From Promethearchaeia archaeon (lineage in GTDB: Archaea; Asgardarchaeota; Lokiarchaeia; Sigyniarchaeales; SOKP01): a DNA stretch of 40,339 nt. The translations under genes and the position numbers were made by a program. Positions 32,481 to 40,339 of the stretch are shown here, piece by piece. The first letter of the stretch is position 1. Each line of letters opens with the position of its first letter. Where the stretch lies: positions 1 through 40,339 of the forward strand of contig JAHQWJ010000046.1 of NCBI GenBank assembly GCA_029856125.1. The letters run 5' to 3'. The notes under the pieces were generated by a model, which was given only the letters and a program-made list of their open reading frames with translations, was not told the origin of the DNA and did no database searches.

Positions 32481-33275
32481 TTAATATTCTTTAAGAACTT
32501 CCTCAACAGTGTAATTAAGATGCACGATTTTAGAAAGGGCACTAACAATTTTGGTCGGGTCTTTTGCTTGGAAGACATTTCTTCCAAATGCTAAACCTGC
32601 GCCTCCTGCTTGTATCGAATCATGAACTAATTGAAATAATTCAGGAATTGTGTCCGTTTTAGGACCACCGGCGATAATAACAGGGACATCAACGCTCTTT
32701 ACAATGTATTTGAAAGAATCTATATCTCCCGTGTAGTTTGTTTTAACAATATCTGCTCCTAATTCAGCACCGGCTCTAACTGCAATGTTTACAACATCTG
32801 GAGCATACTCGTCAGCAATTTTTTTCCCCCTAGGGTATAACATAGCTAATAACGGTACTCCCCATTCTCTTGAGGATTCAATTACTCGTTGTGCATCTTG
32901 AAGCATTTCAGGTTCTTCGTCTGCTCCAATGTTAATATGAATCGATACACCATCAGCACCCATTTTTAACGCTCGTTCTACTGAGCATACAATTACTTTT
33001 TTATTCGGATCAGGTGCCAAGCTAGTTGCTCCAGATAAATGAATAATTAATCCAACATCTATTCCATATTGTCTGTGCCCTGCTCCAACCATTCCTGAGT
33101 GCTCAATTACGGCGTTAGCACCTCCTAAAGCAACTTTATCAACCATATCGGCTAGATTTTCCAATCCTTTAATAGTTCCTAAGGTTAAACCATGATCCAT
33201 AGGGATCATGATAGTTTTTTTGCTTTTTCTATCAAATAATCGCTCAAGTCTAATACTCTTTCCTAGGTTTGACAT
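32481..33275 (-). CDS. 2-amino-3,7-dideoxy-D-threo-hept-6-ulosonate (ADH) synthase / DhnA-type aldolase
   Basis: A 264-residue class I aldolase. The start [55 protein letters not shown] and [13 protein letters not shown] match the archaeal ADH synthase group; the Schiff-base Lys is in [12 protein letters not shown] synthase begins the archaeal alternative route to dehydroquinate and aromatic amino acids. Fructose-bisphosphate aldolase of the DhnA family is the alternative, and the two are hard to separate by eye. ATG start, 90 bases after the L-aspartate oxidase stop on the same strand. Confidence 0.82.
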   Translation of the reverse strand: MSNLGKSIRLERLFDRKSKKTIMIPMDHGLTLGTIKGLENLADMVDKVALGGANAVIEHSGMVGAGHRQYGIDVGLIIHLSGATSLAPDPNKKVIVCSVERALKMGADGVSIHINIGADEEPEMLQDAQRVIESSREWGVPLLAMLYPRGKKIADEYAPDVVNIAVRAGAELGADIVKTNYTGDIDSFKYIVKSVDVPVIIAGGPKTDTIPELFQLVHDSIQAGGAGLAFGRNVFQAKDPTKIVSALSKIVHLNYTVEEVLKEY

Positions 33276-33365
33276 AATAATAATTCAATTTGAATGATAC
33301 TTAAGTTATTGATAGTAAATGACAGTAGAAATATAAAATTATACCTCTGATGGTTTAAAATTAAT

Positions 33366-34937
33366 TCACCAAGGCCTTTTTATAGTCGTACTCCTACTCA
33401 TCTCAGACTTGTTTGGATGATCTAAATTGTAATGAATTCCACGACTTTCTTTGCGAGAGATAGCGCTTACAATTATAATTTTAGCCACTGTAGCTAAATT
33501 TCTAAGCTCAACGAGATTCTTTTCTATTTTAAAATCCCAATAATATTGATTGATTTCATCTTGTAACATGTTAATCCTTTTTTTAGCACGCTGAAGTCGC
33601 TTATTAGTGCGGACTATCCCTACGTAATTCCACATAAATCTTCTTATTTCATCCCAATTTTGCGTAATTATAACCGCTTCTGTAGATGGAACGGCATGGC
33701 CTGGTTCCCATTGCTTAAATTCTTTAATTTTTAAATTAGAAGATAATGACGCTAGGGTTTTGGCACATTCATGAGCGCTAACTACTCCTTCGAGCAGAGA
33801 GTTGCTTGCCAAACGATTCGCACCGTGAAGACCCGTACACGCAGATTCGCCTATAACGTATAGATTCTTTACTTCCGTAGATCCATCAATTCCAGCCATT
33901 ACACCTCCGCAACAGTAGTGAGCTGCAGGGACGACTGGTATAGGATCCTTGGTTATGTCAATATTAAACTTTAAACATGTATCGTATACTCCAGGAAAAT
34001 GACTTTTTATAAAATTAGGTGTTTTGTACGAGGCGATGTCCAATTGAACGTGATCATCTCCAGTTTTCTTGAGCTCAGCATCTATAGCTCTTGAAACGAT
34101 GTCTCTTGGGGCTAATTCTTTGGAAGGGTGATAGTCCTGCATGAACTCTTTACCTCGAATGTTTTTCAAAATTGCTCCTTCTCCTCGCATCGCCTCAGTA
34201 ATTAAAAAAGATTTAGCATAGGGATGATAAAGACAAGTAGGATGGAATTGATAAAATTCCATGTTCGATATAGTCGCCCCAGCACGATATGCCATTGCTA
34301 TCCCATCTCCTGACGCTATATCTGGGTTAGTAGTGTAAAGATAAATCTTACCTGCACCACCTGTTGCTAATATTGTTGCTTTCGCTGCAATATTGTGAAT
34401 GACTCCGCTTTCTAGATCTAAAACGTAAGCTCCATTACATTTGTAATTAGTGGCATATAGGTTGATCGCACACCAATGTTCTCTAATTTCTAAATTCTTT
34501 ATTTTTTTTATGTTATCTATAAGATTCTTTTCTATGAATTGGCCTGTTTGGTCGTTTACGTGAAGAATTCTTCTTTCAGAATGTCCACCTTCTTTACCTA
34601 GGTCGTAATTTCCAGTATCGTTTCTCGTGAACTGAACTCCCATTTCAATTAATTCATTTATTCTTTCTGGTGCTTGAGTTACAATTTTTCTCACTACTTT
34701 CTCATTACAAAGTCCATCTCCGGCTCTTAATGTGTCTTGAATGTGTTTCTCAAAATTGTCGCTATCACTCCAAACACTTGCGATACCACCTTGAGCATAA
34801 TACGTGCTTCCCTCTTCCAAGTTATCTTTAGCAATTAGCAATATACTATCATCTGGAGAAAGATGCGCTAATTTCTTTGCCAATGATAAACCAGCGATAC
34901 CTCCACCTATGATAAGAAAATCTGTTTTAGTATTCAA
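33366..34937 (-). CDS. nadB: L-aspartate oxidase
   Basis: A 523-residue flavoprotein. The FAD-binding N-terminus is FLIIGGGIAGLSLAKKL; family marks are STYYAQGGIASVW, ATGGAGKIYLYTTNP, QFHPTCLYH, ELAPRDIVSRAID and GLHGANRLASNSLLEG. It oxidises L-aspartate to iminoaspartate, the first step of de novo NAD synthesis with quinolinate synthase. The partner genes nadA and nadC are not in the window. The related fumarate reductase/succinate dehydrogenase flavoproteins are excluded by the HGANRLASNSLLEG and overall length. ATG start, divergent from the phosphatase array. Confidence 0.92.
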   Translation of the reverse strand: MNTKTDFLIIGGGIAGLSLAKKLAHLSPDDSILLIAKDNLEEGSTYYAQGGIASVWSDSDNFEKHIQDTLRAGDGLCNEKVVRKIVTQAPERINELIEMGVQFTRNDTGNYDLGKEGGHSERRILHVNDQTGQFIEKNLIDNIKKIKNLEIREHWCAINLYATNYKCNGAYVLDLESGVIHNIAAKATILATGGAGKIYLYTTNPDIASGDGIAMAYRAGATISNMEFYQFHPTCLYHPYAKSFLITEAMRGEGAILKNIRGKEFMQDYHPSKELAPRDIVSRAIDAELKKTGDDHVQLDIASYKTPNFIKSHFPGVYDTCLKFNIDITKDPIPVVPAAHYCCGGVMAGIDGSTEVKNLYVIGESACTGLHGANRLASNSLLEGVVSAHECAKTLASLSSNLKIKEFKQWEPGHAVPSTEAVIITQNWDEIRRFMWNYVGIVRTNKRLQRAKKRINMLQDEINQYYWDFKIEKNLVELRNLATVAKIIIVSAISRKESRGIHYNLDHPNKSEMSRSTTIKRPW

Positions 34938-35174
34938 AAGACTTATCTGCTTAATTCAATAATTAAAGTATTTATTATGAGATCATGACCAAATAATTAG
35001 TATAGAAAATTTGTTATTGTTTTTGAAGTTACTACTTATTAGAGGAAAGTTTAGATAAAAATTATACCAATACGAGATACTATTTACTCCTATTCGTAAT
35101 TACTTAATCGTAATTTTTTTTTAAGAATTTACATTCCTACACTTAATTTACTATCAATTTAAAATCTTAGATAA

Positions 35175-35672
35175 ATGGCAAAAATAAAAAATGTGCTTTT
35201 TTTGTGTTCAGGTAATTCTTGTCGCTCAGTTTTTGCAGAATATTATGCAAAATGGCTAAAATACACGACTTATAAAGATACATTACGGGAAATCAATTTT
35301 GATTCAGCCGGAATTCGTCATTATTTTGAAACACCGCGCGAAGGAACAATCGATTATTTAAACTCTAAAGGGATAAGCTTAGAAGGATTTATTGCTAAGG
35401 ATATAACGGAGGATCTAATAAATAAACAAGATTTAATTCTTGGATTTGAAGCTCGATATCACGTAAGAAAATTAAAGAGAAAGTTTAAACACATTGAGAA
35501 TTTAGATAAAAAAGTGTATGTGTTACTTGAATTTGCAGGTCAAGAAGACAACTGGGAGATTGAAGATCCCATTGATATGCCCACAGAAGAATACAATAAA
35601 ATTCTTCAAGTTATTGAGGCTGGTATACACAAATCTATAGATAAAATTATCGAAATAAATAAATCTGAATAA
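35175..35672 (+). CDS. Low-molecular-weight tyrosine phosphatase-like protein, copy 1
   Basis: A 165-residue protein with the active-site loop CSGNSCRS (Cys11, Arg17; pattern Cx5R) straight after the first strand and the general acid Asp in IEDPIDM near the C-terminus. These two features define LMW-PTP and related arsenate reductases. It shares KQDLILGFEARY with the two following genes. TTTAAAAT 10-20 bases before the ATG is a possible TATA box of a leaderless message. First of three tandem copies. Substrate, protein phosphotyrosine or other, unknown. Confidence 0.85.
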   Translation: MAKIKNVLFLCSGNSCRSVFAEYYAKWLKYTTYKDTLREINFDSAGIRHYFETPREGTIDYLNSKGISLEGFIAKDITEDLINKQDLILGFEARYHVRKLKRKFKHIENLDKKVYVLLEFAGQEDNWEIEDPIDMPTEEYNKILQVIEAGIHKSIDKIIEINKSE

Positions 35673-35682
35673 ATATTAACCA

Positions 35683-36168
35683 ATGAAGAAAATCTCTAAG
35701 GTTTTAATAACCTGCTTAGGAAATACAGCAAGATCTCCAGCAGCGGAATATTTAGCACGAGATTATGCTAAAAAAATGGGAGTTAATTTAATCTTTGAAA
35801 GCGCTGGTTTCATAAACGCTTTTTCATACATGCAACCCCAATCTCAAGAATACTTGAATGCTAAAGGTATAAACCATTCCGTCTTTCACCCTCAAACTAT
35901 CAATCGTAAATTGCTTGAAAAACAGGATTTGATTATAACCATGGAAGCTTCGCATGTTCAAGAAATAAGAGATAACTATCCCAGTATTGTTGATATTGAT
36001 AAAAAAACATTCACTCTAAGAGAATTTAACGGAGAAACAGAAGAATTAGACATCGTCGATCCATATTACACAAGTACTAATACTTACAAGAAAGTTCTAA
36101 GAATCATTGACGAAAATATTGAAAAAATGATAAAGAAAATAATACAAATTAATAACTCAAATTCTTAA
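35683..36168 (+). CDS. Low-molecular-weight tyrosine phosphatase-like protein, copy 2
   Basis: A 161-residue paralogue with active-site loop CLGNTARS (Cys11, Arg17) and the acid Asp in IVDPYYT. KQDLIITMEASH matches the other copies. Only ten bases separate it from copy 1, so they are co-transcribed. In this copy the second Cys of the loop, present in copies 1 and 3, is Ala, so it lacks the nearby disulfide partner that some LMW-PTPs use for redox control. Confidence 0.85.
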   Translation: MKKISKVLITCLGNTARSPAAEYLARDYAKKMGVNLIFESAGFINAFSYMQPQSQEYLNAKGINHSVFHPQTINRKLLEKQDLIITMEASHVQEIRDNYPSIVDIDKKTFTLREFNGETEELDIVDPYYTSTNTYKKVLRIIDENIEKMIKKIIQINNSNS

Positions 36169-36192
36169 TTATCCAAAAAGAGCATTTATCCT

Positions 36193-36678
36193 ATGATTGG
36201 AAGAGTCCTGTTCATTTGTTACGCTAATACATGCCGAACTCCAGCAGCATTTGAGCTTGCTAAACTTTACGCTAAAAGAATCGGCTTAGAAGGGGTAATG
36301 TTCGATTCTGCAGGATGGCACATTGCCTTCGATCACGCACAACCAGAAACCATTGAATATCTTAAATTAAAAGGAGTTGAGATGAACGATTTTAGACCCA
36401 AACCTATTACGCGAGAATTAATCGAGAAACAGGATCTCATTATTGGGATGGAAAGATACCAATTAACAAAGATCCGGAATAAATTTAAGGACATGAAAGA
36501 AAGTTTGAAAGGTAAGTTATATACTTTAAAGGAGTTCAATGGTGCGGGAAAAAAAGACCTCAATATTCCAGATCCTTACAAAACTGGCAAGAAACAATAC
36601 TTCGAGATTCTCGAAATAGTAGAGAAACATGTCGAACTTCTCGTTCAGAAAGTTAAAAAGATCAATCAAGTAACATAA
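36193..36678 (+). CDS. Low-molecular-weight tyrosine phosphatase-like protein, copy 3
   Basis: A 161-residue paralogue with active-site loop CYANTCRT (Cys9, Arg15), Thr in place of the usual Ser after Arg, and acid Asp in IPDPYKT. KQDLIIGMERYQ is the shared mid-protein motif. It starts 24 bases after copy 2. Next comes the macro-domain gene on the same strand. Each copy keeps the catalytic pair, so all may be active on different targets. Confidence 0.85.
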   Translation: MIGRVLFICYANTCRTPAAFELAKLYAKRIGLEGVMFDSAGWHIAFDHAQPETIEYLKLKGVEMNDFRPKPITRELIEKQDLIIGMERYQLTKIRNKFKDMKESLKGKLYTLKEFNGAGKKDLNIPDPYKTGKKQYFEILEIVEKHVELLVQKVKKINQVT

Positions 36679-36812
36679 ATATGAAAACTGTATGTTAATC
36701 AGTATTTAGGGATTGCTTACACTTCTGTAAAATATCCTATTTAAATGGTCGCAATGTTTAAAATTTCTAACACTATTTGAAAAAATATAAAGCTATTAAC
36801 AGAATTCTATTT

Positions 36813-37355
36813 ATGAACCAAATAACGATTAATAACGCAGTTATTGAGATCTTTGTTGGCGATTTAATCAATGCACAATACGATGCAATAGTAATTCCTA
36901 CAAACAGTCGCCTTTTACCAAGCGGTACTTTGCGATGTAAGGTAATAAAAGAAGCGGGGCATACAATACAAATAGAATGTAATCAAATTATAAGTAAAAT
37001 ATCCAGTGTTCCAATTGGAAGAGCAGTAATCACATCTGGCGGTAATTTGAATGCAAATTTTATATTTCACTTAAGAGCAGGACACGATCAAAAAAAATTA
37101 ATGGTAGCAATCTGGAATTCGTTGAATCTTGCTGATAAAGAAAGTTTATCTTCAATAGCGTTCCCTCCTATGTCAATAGATATTTTAGGGTTCAATGCTA
37201 AGATTTGCGCTGGAATTATGATTCCAACGATTCAGAAATACATCTTAGAGAAGAATAAAAATTTAAAAAATGTTTCAGTCTGTCTTGAATCCTTACCTGA
37301 CTACAAGGAATTTGAAAGCGTTCTTAGCAATTTGATTGCTCCCAACCTTTCTTAG
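36813..37355 (+). CDS. Macro-domain protein
   Basis: A 180-residue protein covering one macro domain: IEIFVGDLINAQYDAIVIPTNSRL, SGTLRCKVIKEAG, GRAVITSGGNL and FIFHLRAG are in the usual order. The Asp of GDI and the Asn of the adenosine pocket can be seen, though the loop after NSRL is shorter than in active ADP-ribose hydrolases. Macro domains bind or remove ADP-ribose groups. The ATG at 36813 is chosen because it starts the domain; a TTG at 36777 is possible. It lies 134 bases after the phosphatase array on the same strand. Whether the protein removes ADP-ribose or only binds it is not clear. Confidence 0.72.
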   Translation: MNQITINNAVIEIFVGDLINAQYDAIVIPTNSRLLPSGTLRCKVIKEAGHTIQIECNQIISKISSVPIGRAVITSGGNLNANFIFHLRAGHDQKKLMVAIWNSLNLADKESLSSIAFPPMSIDILGFNAKICAGIMIPTIQKYILEKNKNLKNVSVCLESLPDYKEFESVLSNLIAPNLS

Positions 37356-37440
37356 CTTTGGTGATGTTTTTTAATTCTTATTTGTTCATTTTATGTAATA
37401 ATTATTCAAAAAATGAAACTTTAAAAAACAATAATCTATG

Positions 37441-37450
37441 TTACATGTAA
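37441..37450. repeat. 10-bp palindrome TTACATGTAA
   Basis: A perfect palindrome upstream of the V4R-like gene, about 20 bases before the larger inverted repeat. On its own a short AT-rich palindrome could be chance. Confidence 0.3.
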
Positions 37451-37468
37451 GATTTTTAGTTTAAGTAC

Positions 37469-37490
37469 AAATCAAATTCGTATTTGATTT
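37469..37490. promoter_or_regulatory. 22-bp inverted repeat, candidate operator
   Basis: AAATCAAAT and ATTTGATTT flank TCGT (9-4-9, perfect arms), 60-80 bases before the V4R-like start. GAATTTGATCG follows at about 37503-37513, echoing the arm. It looks like a regulator site, perhaps for the V4R-like protein itself. Confidence 0.45.
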
Positions 37491-37549
37491 AAACGTCGAA
37501 TTGAATTTGATCGTTCAAATACATTAAATTAGGATAAGGGGATTCCTTT

Positions 37550-38110
37550 TTGGAAACAAATGGTATAGATGAGAATTTTTTAAACGATTTAAATGGAAGT
37601 ATTCAAAACGATGTATCAAATATTAATTCACTAAAGGGATTTGAAGTAATTTCTGAATCAATAGTGTACAAAATTCTTGATATATTCGGAAGAAACAGTT
37701 TGCTTTCAATGTTGTATCAAACTGGGGCAGGACCAGGTGAAAAGATAGCAGAAATAATAAAACAGAAATACGAGAAAAATGATTTTGAGATTTTTGAAGC
37801 TTTAAAAATCTTAATGATTGAGTTAAGAGATTTTTACTCGATGCAAATTAGAGAAGTTCAAGAATATCAGGACCATTTTAAAATAATTATAGAAAATTAT
37901 TGTTTTTTGCGAGATCCTTATAGCCATAGAGAAAAACTTAAACCGGGTAAAGCCTTTTGCCGTATTAATAAAGGGTATTTCGAAACGGCTTTTAGGAAAT
38001 TGTTAGGAGATAAACTAAAAAAAGTAGAAATTAATTTTCTTCACGACGATCTCGAAAATGATGTTTGTGTGGAAGAGTTAGTCTTTTATCCTAATATTGA
38101 AACATTATAA
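37550..38110 (+). CDS. V4R-like ligand-binding protein, tentative
   Basis: A 186-residue soluble protein. Residues about 40-185 run GRNSLLSMLYQTGAGPGEKI, a central helix, then NYCFLRDPYSHREKL, AFCRINKGYFETAFRKLLG and NDVCVEELVF. The order of Gly-rich, Cys-containing and late GD/CxxxE-like segments recalls the V4R fold (also the C-terminal part of SufR-like regulators), which binds small hydrophobic ligands or metal clusters. No DNA-binding part can be seen. Four Cys may matter. TTG start at 37550 with AAGGGG eight bases upstream. Possible alternative: a family not known to me. Convergent with the next gene, only six bases apart. Confidence 0.45.
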   Translation: METNGIDENFLNDLNGSIQNDVSNINSLKGFEVISESIVYKILDIFGRNSLLSMLYQTGAGPGEKIAEIIKQKYEKNDFEIFEALKILMIELRDFYSMQIREVQEYQDHFKIIIENYCFLRDPYSHREKLKPGKAFCRINKGYFETAFRKLLGDKLKKVEINFLHDDLENDVCVEELVFYPNIETL

Positions 38111-38116
38111 ATGGAA

Positions 38117-38449
38117 TTAAATTATATCTTTAGCGTCTATATCCAATAATTGAGCTAATTTTTGTTTTTTACTTTCCATTAACGGGCCTGCTGCTGCTGT
38201 TGCAGGACCTATAGAACCCATTCCGAGTTTCTCATGGATTTGCCAGTAAGCTTCTTCATAAATTTCCGTTTTTTTATTATGATCCATTTTAAAATTTTGG
38301 AATGCCTTGTCAATTATTAAGTCTGCGGTCTTATCAAGTTCTTTTAATCTTTGATTAATATATTCTCCCGTTATATCTTTACCTGTATCAAGATCAATCA
38401 CCCGCTGCACCATGTGTTCTTCTGCAATTTTTTCTTTCCTATCTTTCAT
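38117..38449 (-). CDS. Hypothetical helical protein, 110 residues
   Basis: Charged and helical, with VQRVIDLDTGKDITGEYIN near the start, an Ala/Gly-rich patch (GMGSIGPATAAAGPLM) and a Lys-rich end (SKKQKLAQLLDIDAKD). No Cys or membrane span. Not recognised. ATG start with no clear ribosome site; convergent with the V4R-like gene. Confidence 0.55.
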   Translation of the reverse strand: MKDRKEKIAEEHMVQRVIDLDTGKDITGEYINQRLKELDKTADLIIDKAFQNFKMDHNKKTEIYEEAYWQIHEKLGMGSIGPATAAAGPLMESKKQKLAQLLDIDAKDII

Positions 38450-38755
38450 GCAATATATGACACTACTTATCTGAAATTAGTAATACAAAAATTTTTTCTT
38501 CAAGTAGATAATAATAAACGGGGTATAAAATTCTTCTGATTCTTGGATTAGGCTAAAAACAATCTCATATTATATTCATAAGTGGAGATATGTTTTTTCA
38601 TTATATTCAATTATATTCAAATGGATCATTAACTTGTACTTTTTGAAATACGAAATGTCAAAGATTAAAAAAAAATTTGAATTAGTTTACATATAGCAAT
38701 CTGATTTTAATAAACAATAAAATAAAAAATAAAATTTTAAAGAGGAATTATTAAA
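38450..38755. other. Intergenic region upstream of the hydroxyacyl-CoA dehydrogenase gene
   Basis: About 306 AT-rich bases between divergent genes. It contains three copies of ATTATATTCA (listed separately) and ends with AGAGGAA before the ATG at 38756, a good ribosome site. AT-rich boxes such as AATAAAATAAAA at 38716-38727 may serve as the promoter. Confidence 0.45.
38569..38619 (+). repeat. Three copies of the 10-mer ATTATATTCA
   Basis: Copies at 38569-38578, 38600-38609 and 38610-38619, the last two head to tail. They stand 137-187 bases before the dehydrogenase start, so they may be activator sites, or simple AT-rich drift. Confidence 0.5.
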
Positions 38756-39931
38756 ATGGCTGAAATTAAAAACATAGTTATGATTGGTGCCGGTTTAATG
38801 GGTCATAACGCCGCCCAAATCTTTCTAATGGCTGGTTATAATGTTACATTAGTCGACATCAAGGACGAATTTGTTGATGCTGGTGCTGCTAAAATCGAGG
38901 AAGGTTTAAAAAAACTTGAAGCGAAAGGAAAATTAGGTGAAGGTATTTCTGCTGCAAGTCTGTTTGGAAATTTAAAAAAATCAATAGATATTGCAAGTGC
39001 AGTAAAAGACGCTGATTTTGTTGTTGAAGCTGTTGTCGAAAGAATGGATGTTAAAAAGCAAGTGTTTAAAACTTGCGATGAGAATGCACCACCACATTGT
39101 ATATTAGCAACGAATACTTCAACAATGAGCATTAGTGAAATCGCTAGCGCAACTAATAGAGAAGATAAAGTGATAGGCATGCACTTCTTTAATCCACCGA
39201 TTCTTATGCGATTAGTCGAAATAATAGCAGGTGAAAAGAGTTCCGATGAATCGATGGATATTGGTGTTGAAGTAAGCAAGTCATTACCGTGTTTAAAAGG
39301 AAAAAGATTTGTTCCAAAAGTCTTGAAAGATCGTCCTGGGTTTATTGTCAATCGTTTAAATGCTCCAGTTCAAATTTATCTCAATTGGGTATTTGACCAA
39401 GCGGCTGAAAAAGGAATCCCATGGGAACAAATTGATGCCGATGCTGCTGGTTTAATGCCGATGGGACCTTGTGAACTTGGAGATTACGTTGGACTTGATA
39501 CCATGTTTCATGTAGGTAATTATTACACAGAAACATTATCTCCAGATTTTAAACCAGGAAAAGTCCTTACAAAGATGGTCGAAGAGAATAAACTCGGACG
39601 AAAATCGCCACAAGGATTCTTTGATTGGTCAGCAGGGAGACCTAAAATAGATAAGTCTCAAAAAGCAGGATTATTTAGTGTTGAAAATTCTATGGCAATT
39701 ATGCTAAACGAAGGTTGTCGTCTCTTAGAAGAGAAGGTCGTTACGGGATTCAAGGTAATTGACGATGCCAACATGGCTGGGATGAATACTCCTGGACCTT
39801 TTGGTGGCGGTAAAAACCAATTTGAGAAATGGTCAAACCTTTTAAATGATTTAGCAGATAAGACTGGCAAAGACTACCTGAGACCTTGTGAGTTAATGAA
39901 TTCTGGTGGCTTTGTTAAAATGCGAAAGTAA
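38756..39931 (+). CDS. 3-hydroxyacyl-CoA dehydrogenase
   Basis: A 391-residue enzyme. The NAD-binding fold begins IVMIGAGLMGHNAAQIF; family marks are NTSTMSISEIA (Ser and Asn near substrate), MHFFNPPILMRLVEII (catalytic His) and DRPGFIVNRL. Two C-terminal 3HCDH-type segments follow (GPCELGDYVGLDTMFHV and GFKVIDDANMAGMNTPGPFG). It oxidises 3-hydroxyacyl-CoA to 3-ketoacyl-CoA in beta-oxidation or the reverse reaction. AGAGGAA eight bases before the ATG supports the start. It is 215 bases upstream of an enoyl-CoA hydratase gene, its usual pathway partner. Confidence 0.9.
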   Translation: MAEIKNIVMIGAGLMGHNAAQIFLMAGYNVTLVDIKDEFVDAGAAKIEEGLKKLEAKGKLGEGISAASLFGNLKKSIDIASAVKDADFVVEAVVERMDVKKQVFKTCDENAPPHCILATNTSTMSISEIASATNREDKVIGMHFFNPPILMRLVEIIAGEKSSDESMDIGVEVSKSLPCLKGKRFVPKVLKDRPGFIVNRLNAPVQIYLNWVFDQAAEKGIPWEQIDADAAGLMPMGPCELGDYVGLDTMFHVGNYYTETLSPDFKPGKVLTKMVEENKLGRKSPQGFFDWSAGRPKIDKSQKAGLFSVENSMAIMLNEGCRLLEEKVVTGFKVIDDANMAGMNTPGPFGGGKNQFEKWSNLLNDLADKTGKDYLRPCELMNSGGFVKMRK

Positions 39932-40146
39932 GTGAAAATTCTAAATACTAGTCAAACTTTTTTTCTTTTTTTTTCTAATCTAATACTTGGTTATTTAATT
40001 TTGTTGCTTTCAATAATCCAGCAAAAATATGAAAATGAAAAATTTGAAAGTTTTTAATTAGTAATAAATTACTACTAAATATTCATAATTCAAAATTTTT
40101 AGAGAATTAAAGTTAATTATAAAGAATTTAAAAAAGGTTAGTAAAA
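39932..40146. other. Spacer between dehydrogenase and hydratase genes
   Basis: About 215 AT-rich bases. A T-run at 39958-39974 may be a terminator for the dehydrogenase transcript, so the hydratase may have its own promoter. Nothing else seen. Confidence 0.35.
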
Positions 40147-40339
40147 ATGTCAGAAAAAGAATTTGAACATCTTAAAATCGAATGGCCCACAAAAGTGAAT
40201 GAACAAGGTGAAGTTGTTCGAGAAGGGACAATTGATGGAAATTACGCTGTAATTTCAATGAACAGACCTGATAGATTAAACGCGTTAACGGATCAAGTTT
40301 TATCCGAAATTACTAGAGCGTTAAGACTTATGGAAGTAG
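40147..40339 (+). CDS. Enoyl-CoA hydratase/isomerase (crotonase) family protein, 3' end cut by window
   Basis: The first 64 residues are present. After a Glu-rich start there is YAVISMNRPDRLNALTDQVLSE, the N-terminal crotonase pattern with the oxyanion-hole strand and Asn-Ala; the rest runs off the edge. AAGG 11 bases before the ATG is a possible ribosome site. It should hydrate enoyl-CoA or a related substrate; partial sequence prevents subfamily assignment. Confidence 0.8.
   Translation, partial: MSEKEFEHLKIEWPTKVNEQGEVVREGTIDGNYAVISMNRPDRLNALTDQVLSEITRALRLMEV

Overview
The window reads as a piece of an AT-rich archaeal chromosome, most likely from an Asgard archaeon (Lokiarchaeia-like). 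The basis is the mix of genes: two Rab/Ras-like small GTPases, an Arf-like GTPase fused to a longin-type domain, and a membrane protein carrying the same type of domain. Beside these lie archaeal genes (Tma20-type PUA protein, XPF/ERCC4-type nuclease, archaeal ADH synthase-like aldolase) and many bacterial-looking metabolic genes. Many genes have TATA-like boxes close to the start codon, and several start with GTG or TTG. No rRNA, tRNA, CRISPR array, transposase or phage gene was seen.

Layout. 1-5810 (minus strand): a gene cut by the window edge that fuses a DHCR24-like FAD oxidase to a DUF2229 domain; a stand-alone DUF2229 protein; a double PlsC-type acyltransferase; a HAD phosphatase. 5811-6472: a mostly non-coding stretch with a probable 48-residue gene and short repeats. 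6473-19443: an SCP2-like protein, a large surface protein with a cytoplasmic longin-like domain, an MFS transporter, a small GTPase, a tryptophanase/tyrosine phenol-lyase relative, small hypothetical genes, a PUA protein, a second small GTPase, a coiled-coil protein, the longin-Arf fusion and a divergent phosphohexomutase. 19497-26313: acetoacetyl-CoA synthetase, an Eis-like acetyltransferase, catalase divergent from a PerR/Fur regulator with a 21-bp palindrome between them, and an acyl-CoA dehydrogenase. 26432-28876: a repeat-rich exported protein with a PGF-CTERM-like tail, then a decayed 3' fragment of a second acyl-CoA dehydrogenase. 28877-34937: a class V aminotransferase, a TauE/SafE permease, an ERCC4 nuclease, a YdjM-like membrane protein with an unusual start, a 46-residue membrane peptide, ADH synthase and L-aspartate oxidase. 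35175-40339: three tandem low-molecular-weight tyrosine phosphatase genes, a macro domain, a V4R-like protein, a hypothetical, 3-hydroxyacyl-CoA dehydrogenase and the start of an enoyl-CoA hydratase.

How they work together. Acyl-CoA and lipid handling recurs: two acyltransferase domains, SCP2, acetoacetyl-CoA synthetase, acyl-CoA dehydrogenase, hydroxyacyl-CoA dehydrogenase and enoyl-CoA hydratase. Catalase plus a peroxide-type regulator suggests exposure to oxygen. The most striking candidates for undescribed systems are (1) the oxidase-DUF2229 fusion with its neighbouring paralogue, (2) the two longin-like proteins, one membrane-anchored with a large outer domain and one fused to an Arf-like GTPase, amid further GTPases and a coiled-coil protein, and (3) the triple phosphatase array next to a macro domain. 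All functions are inferred from motifs read by eye, without database searches.
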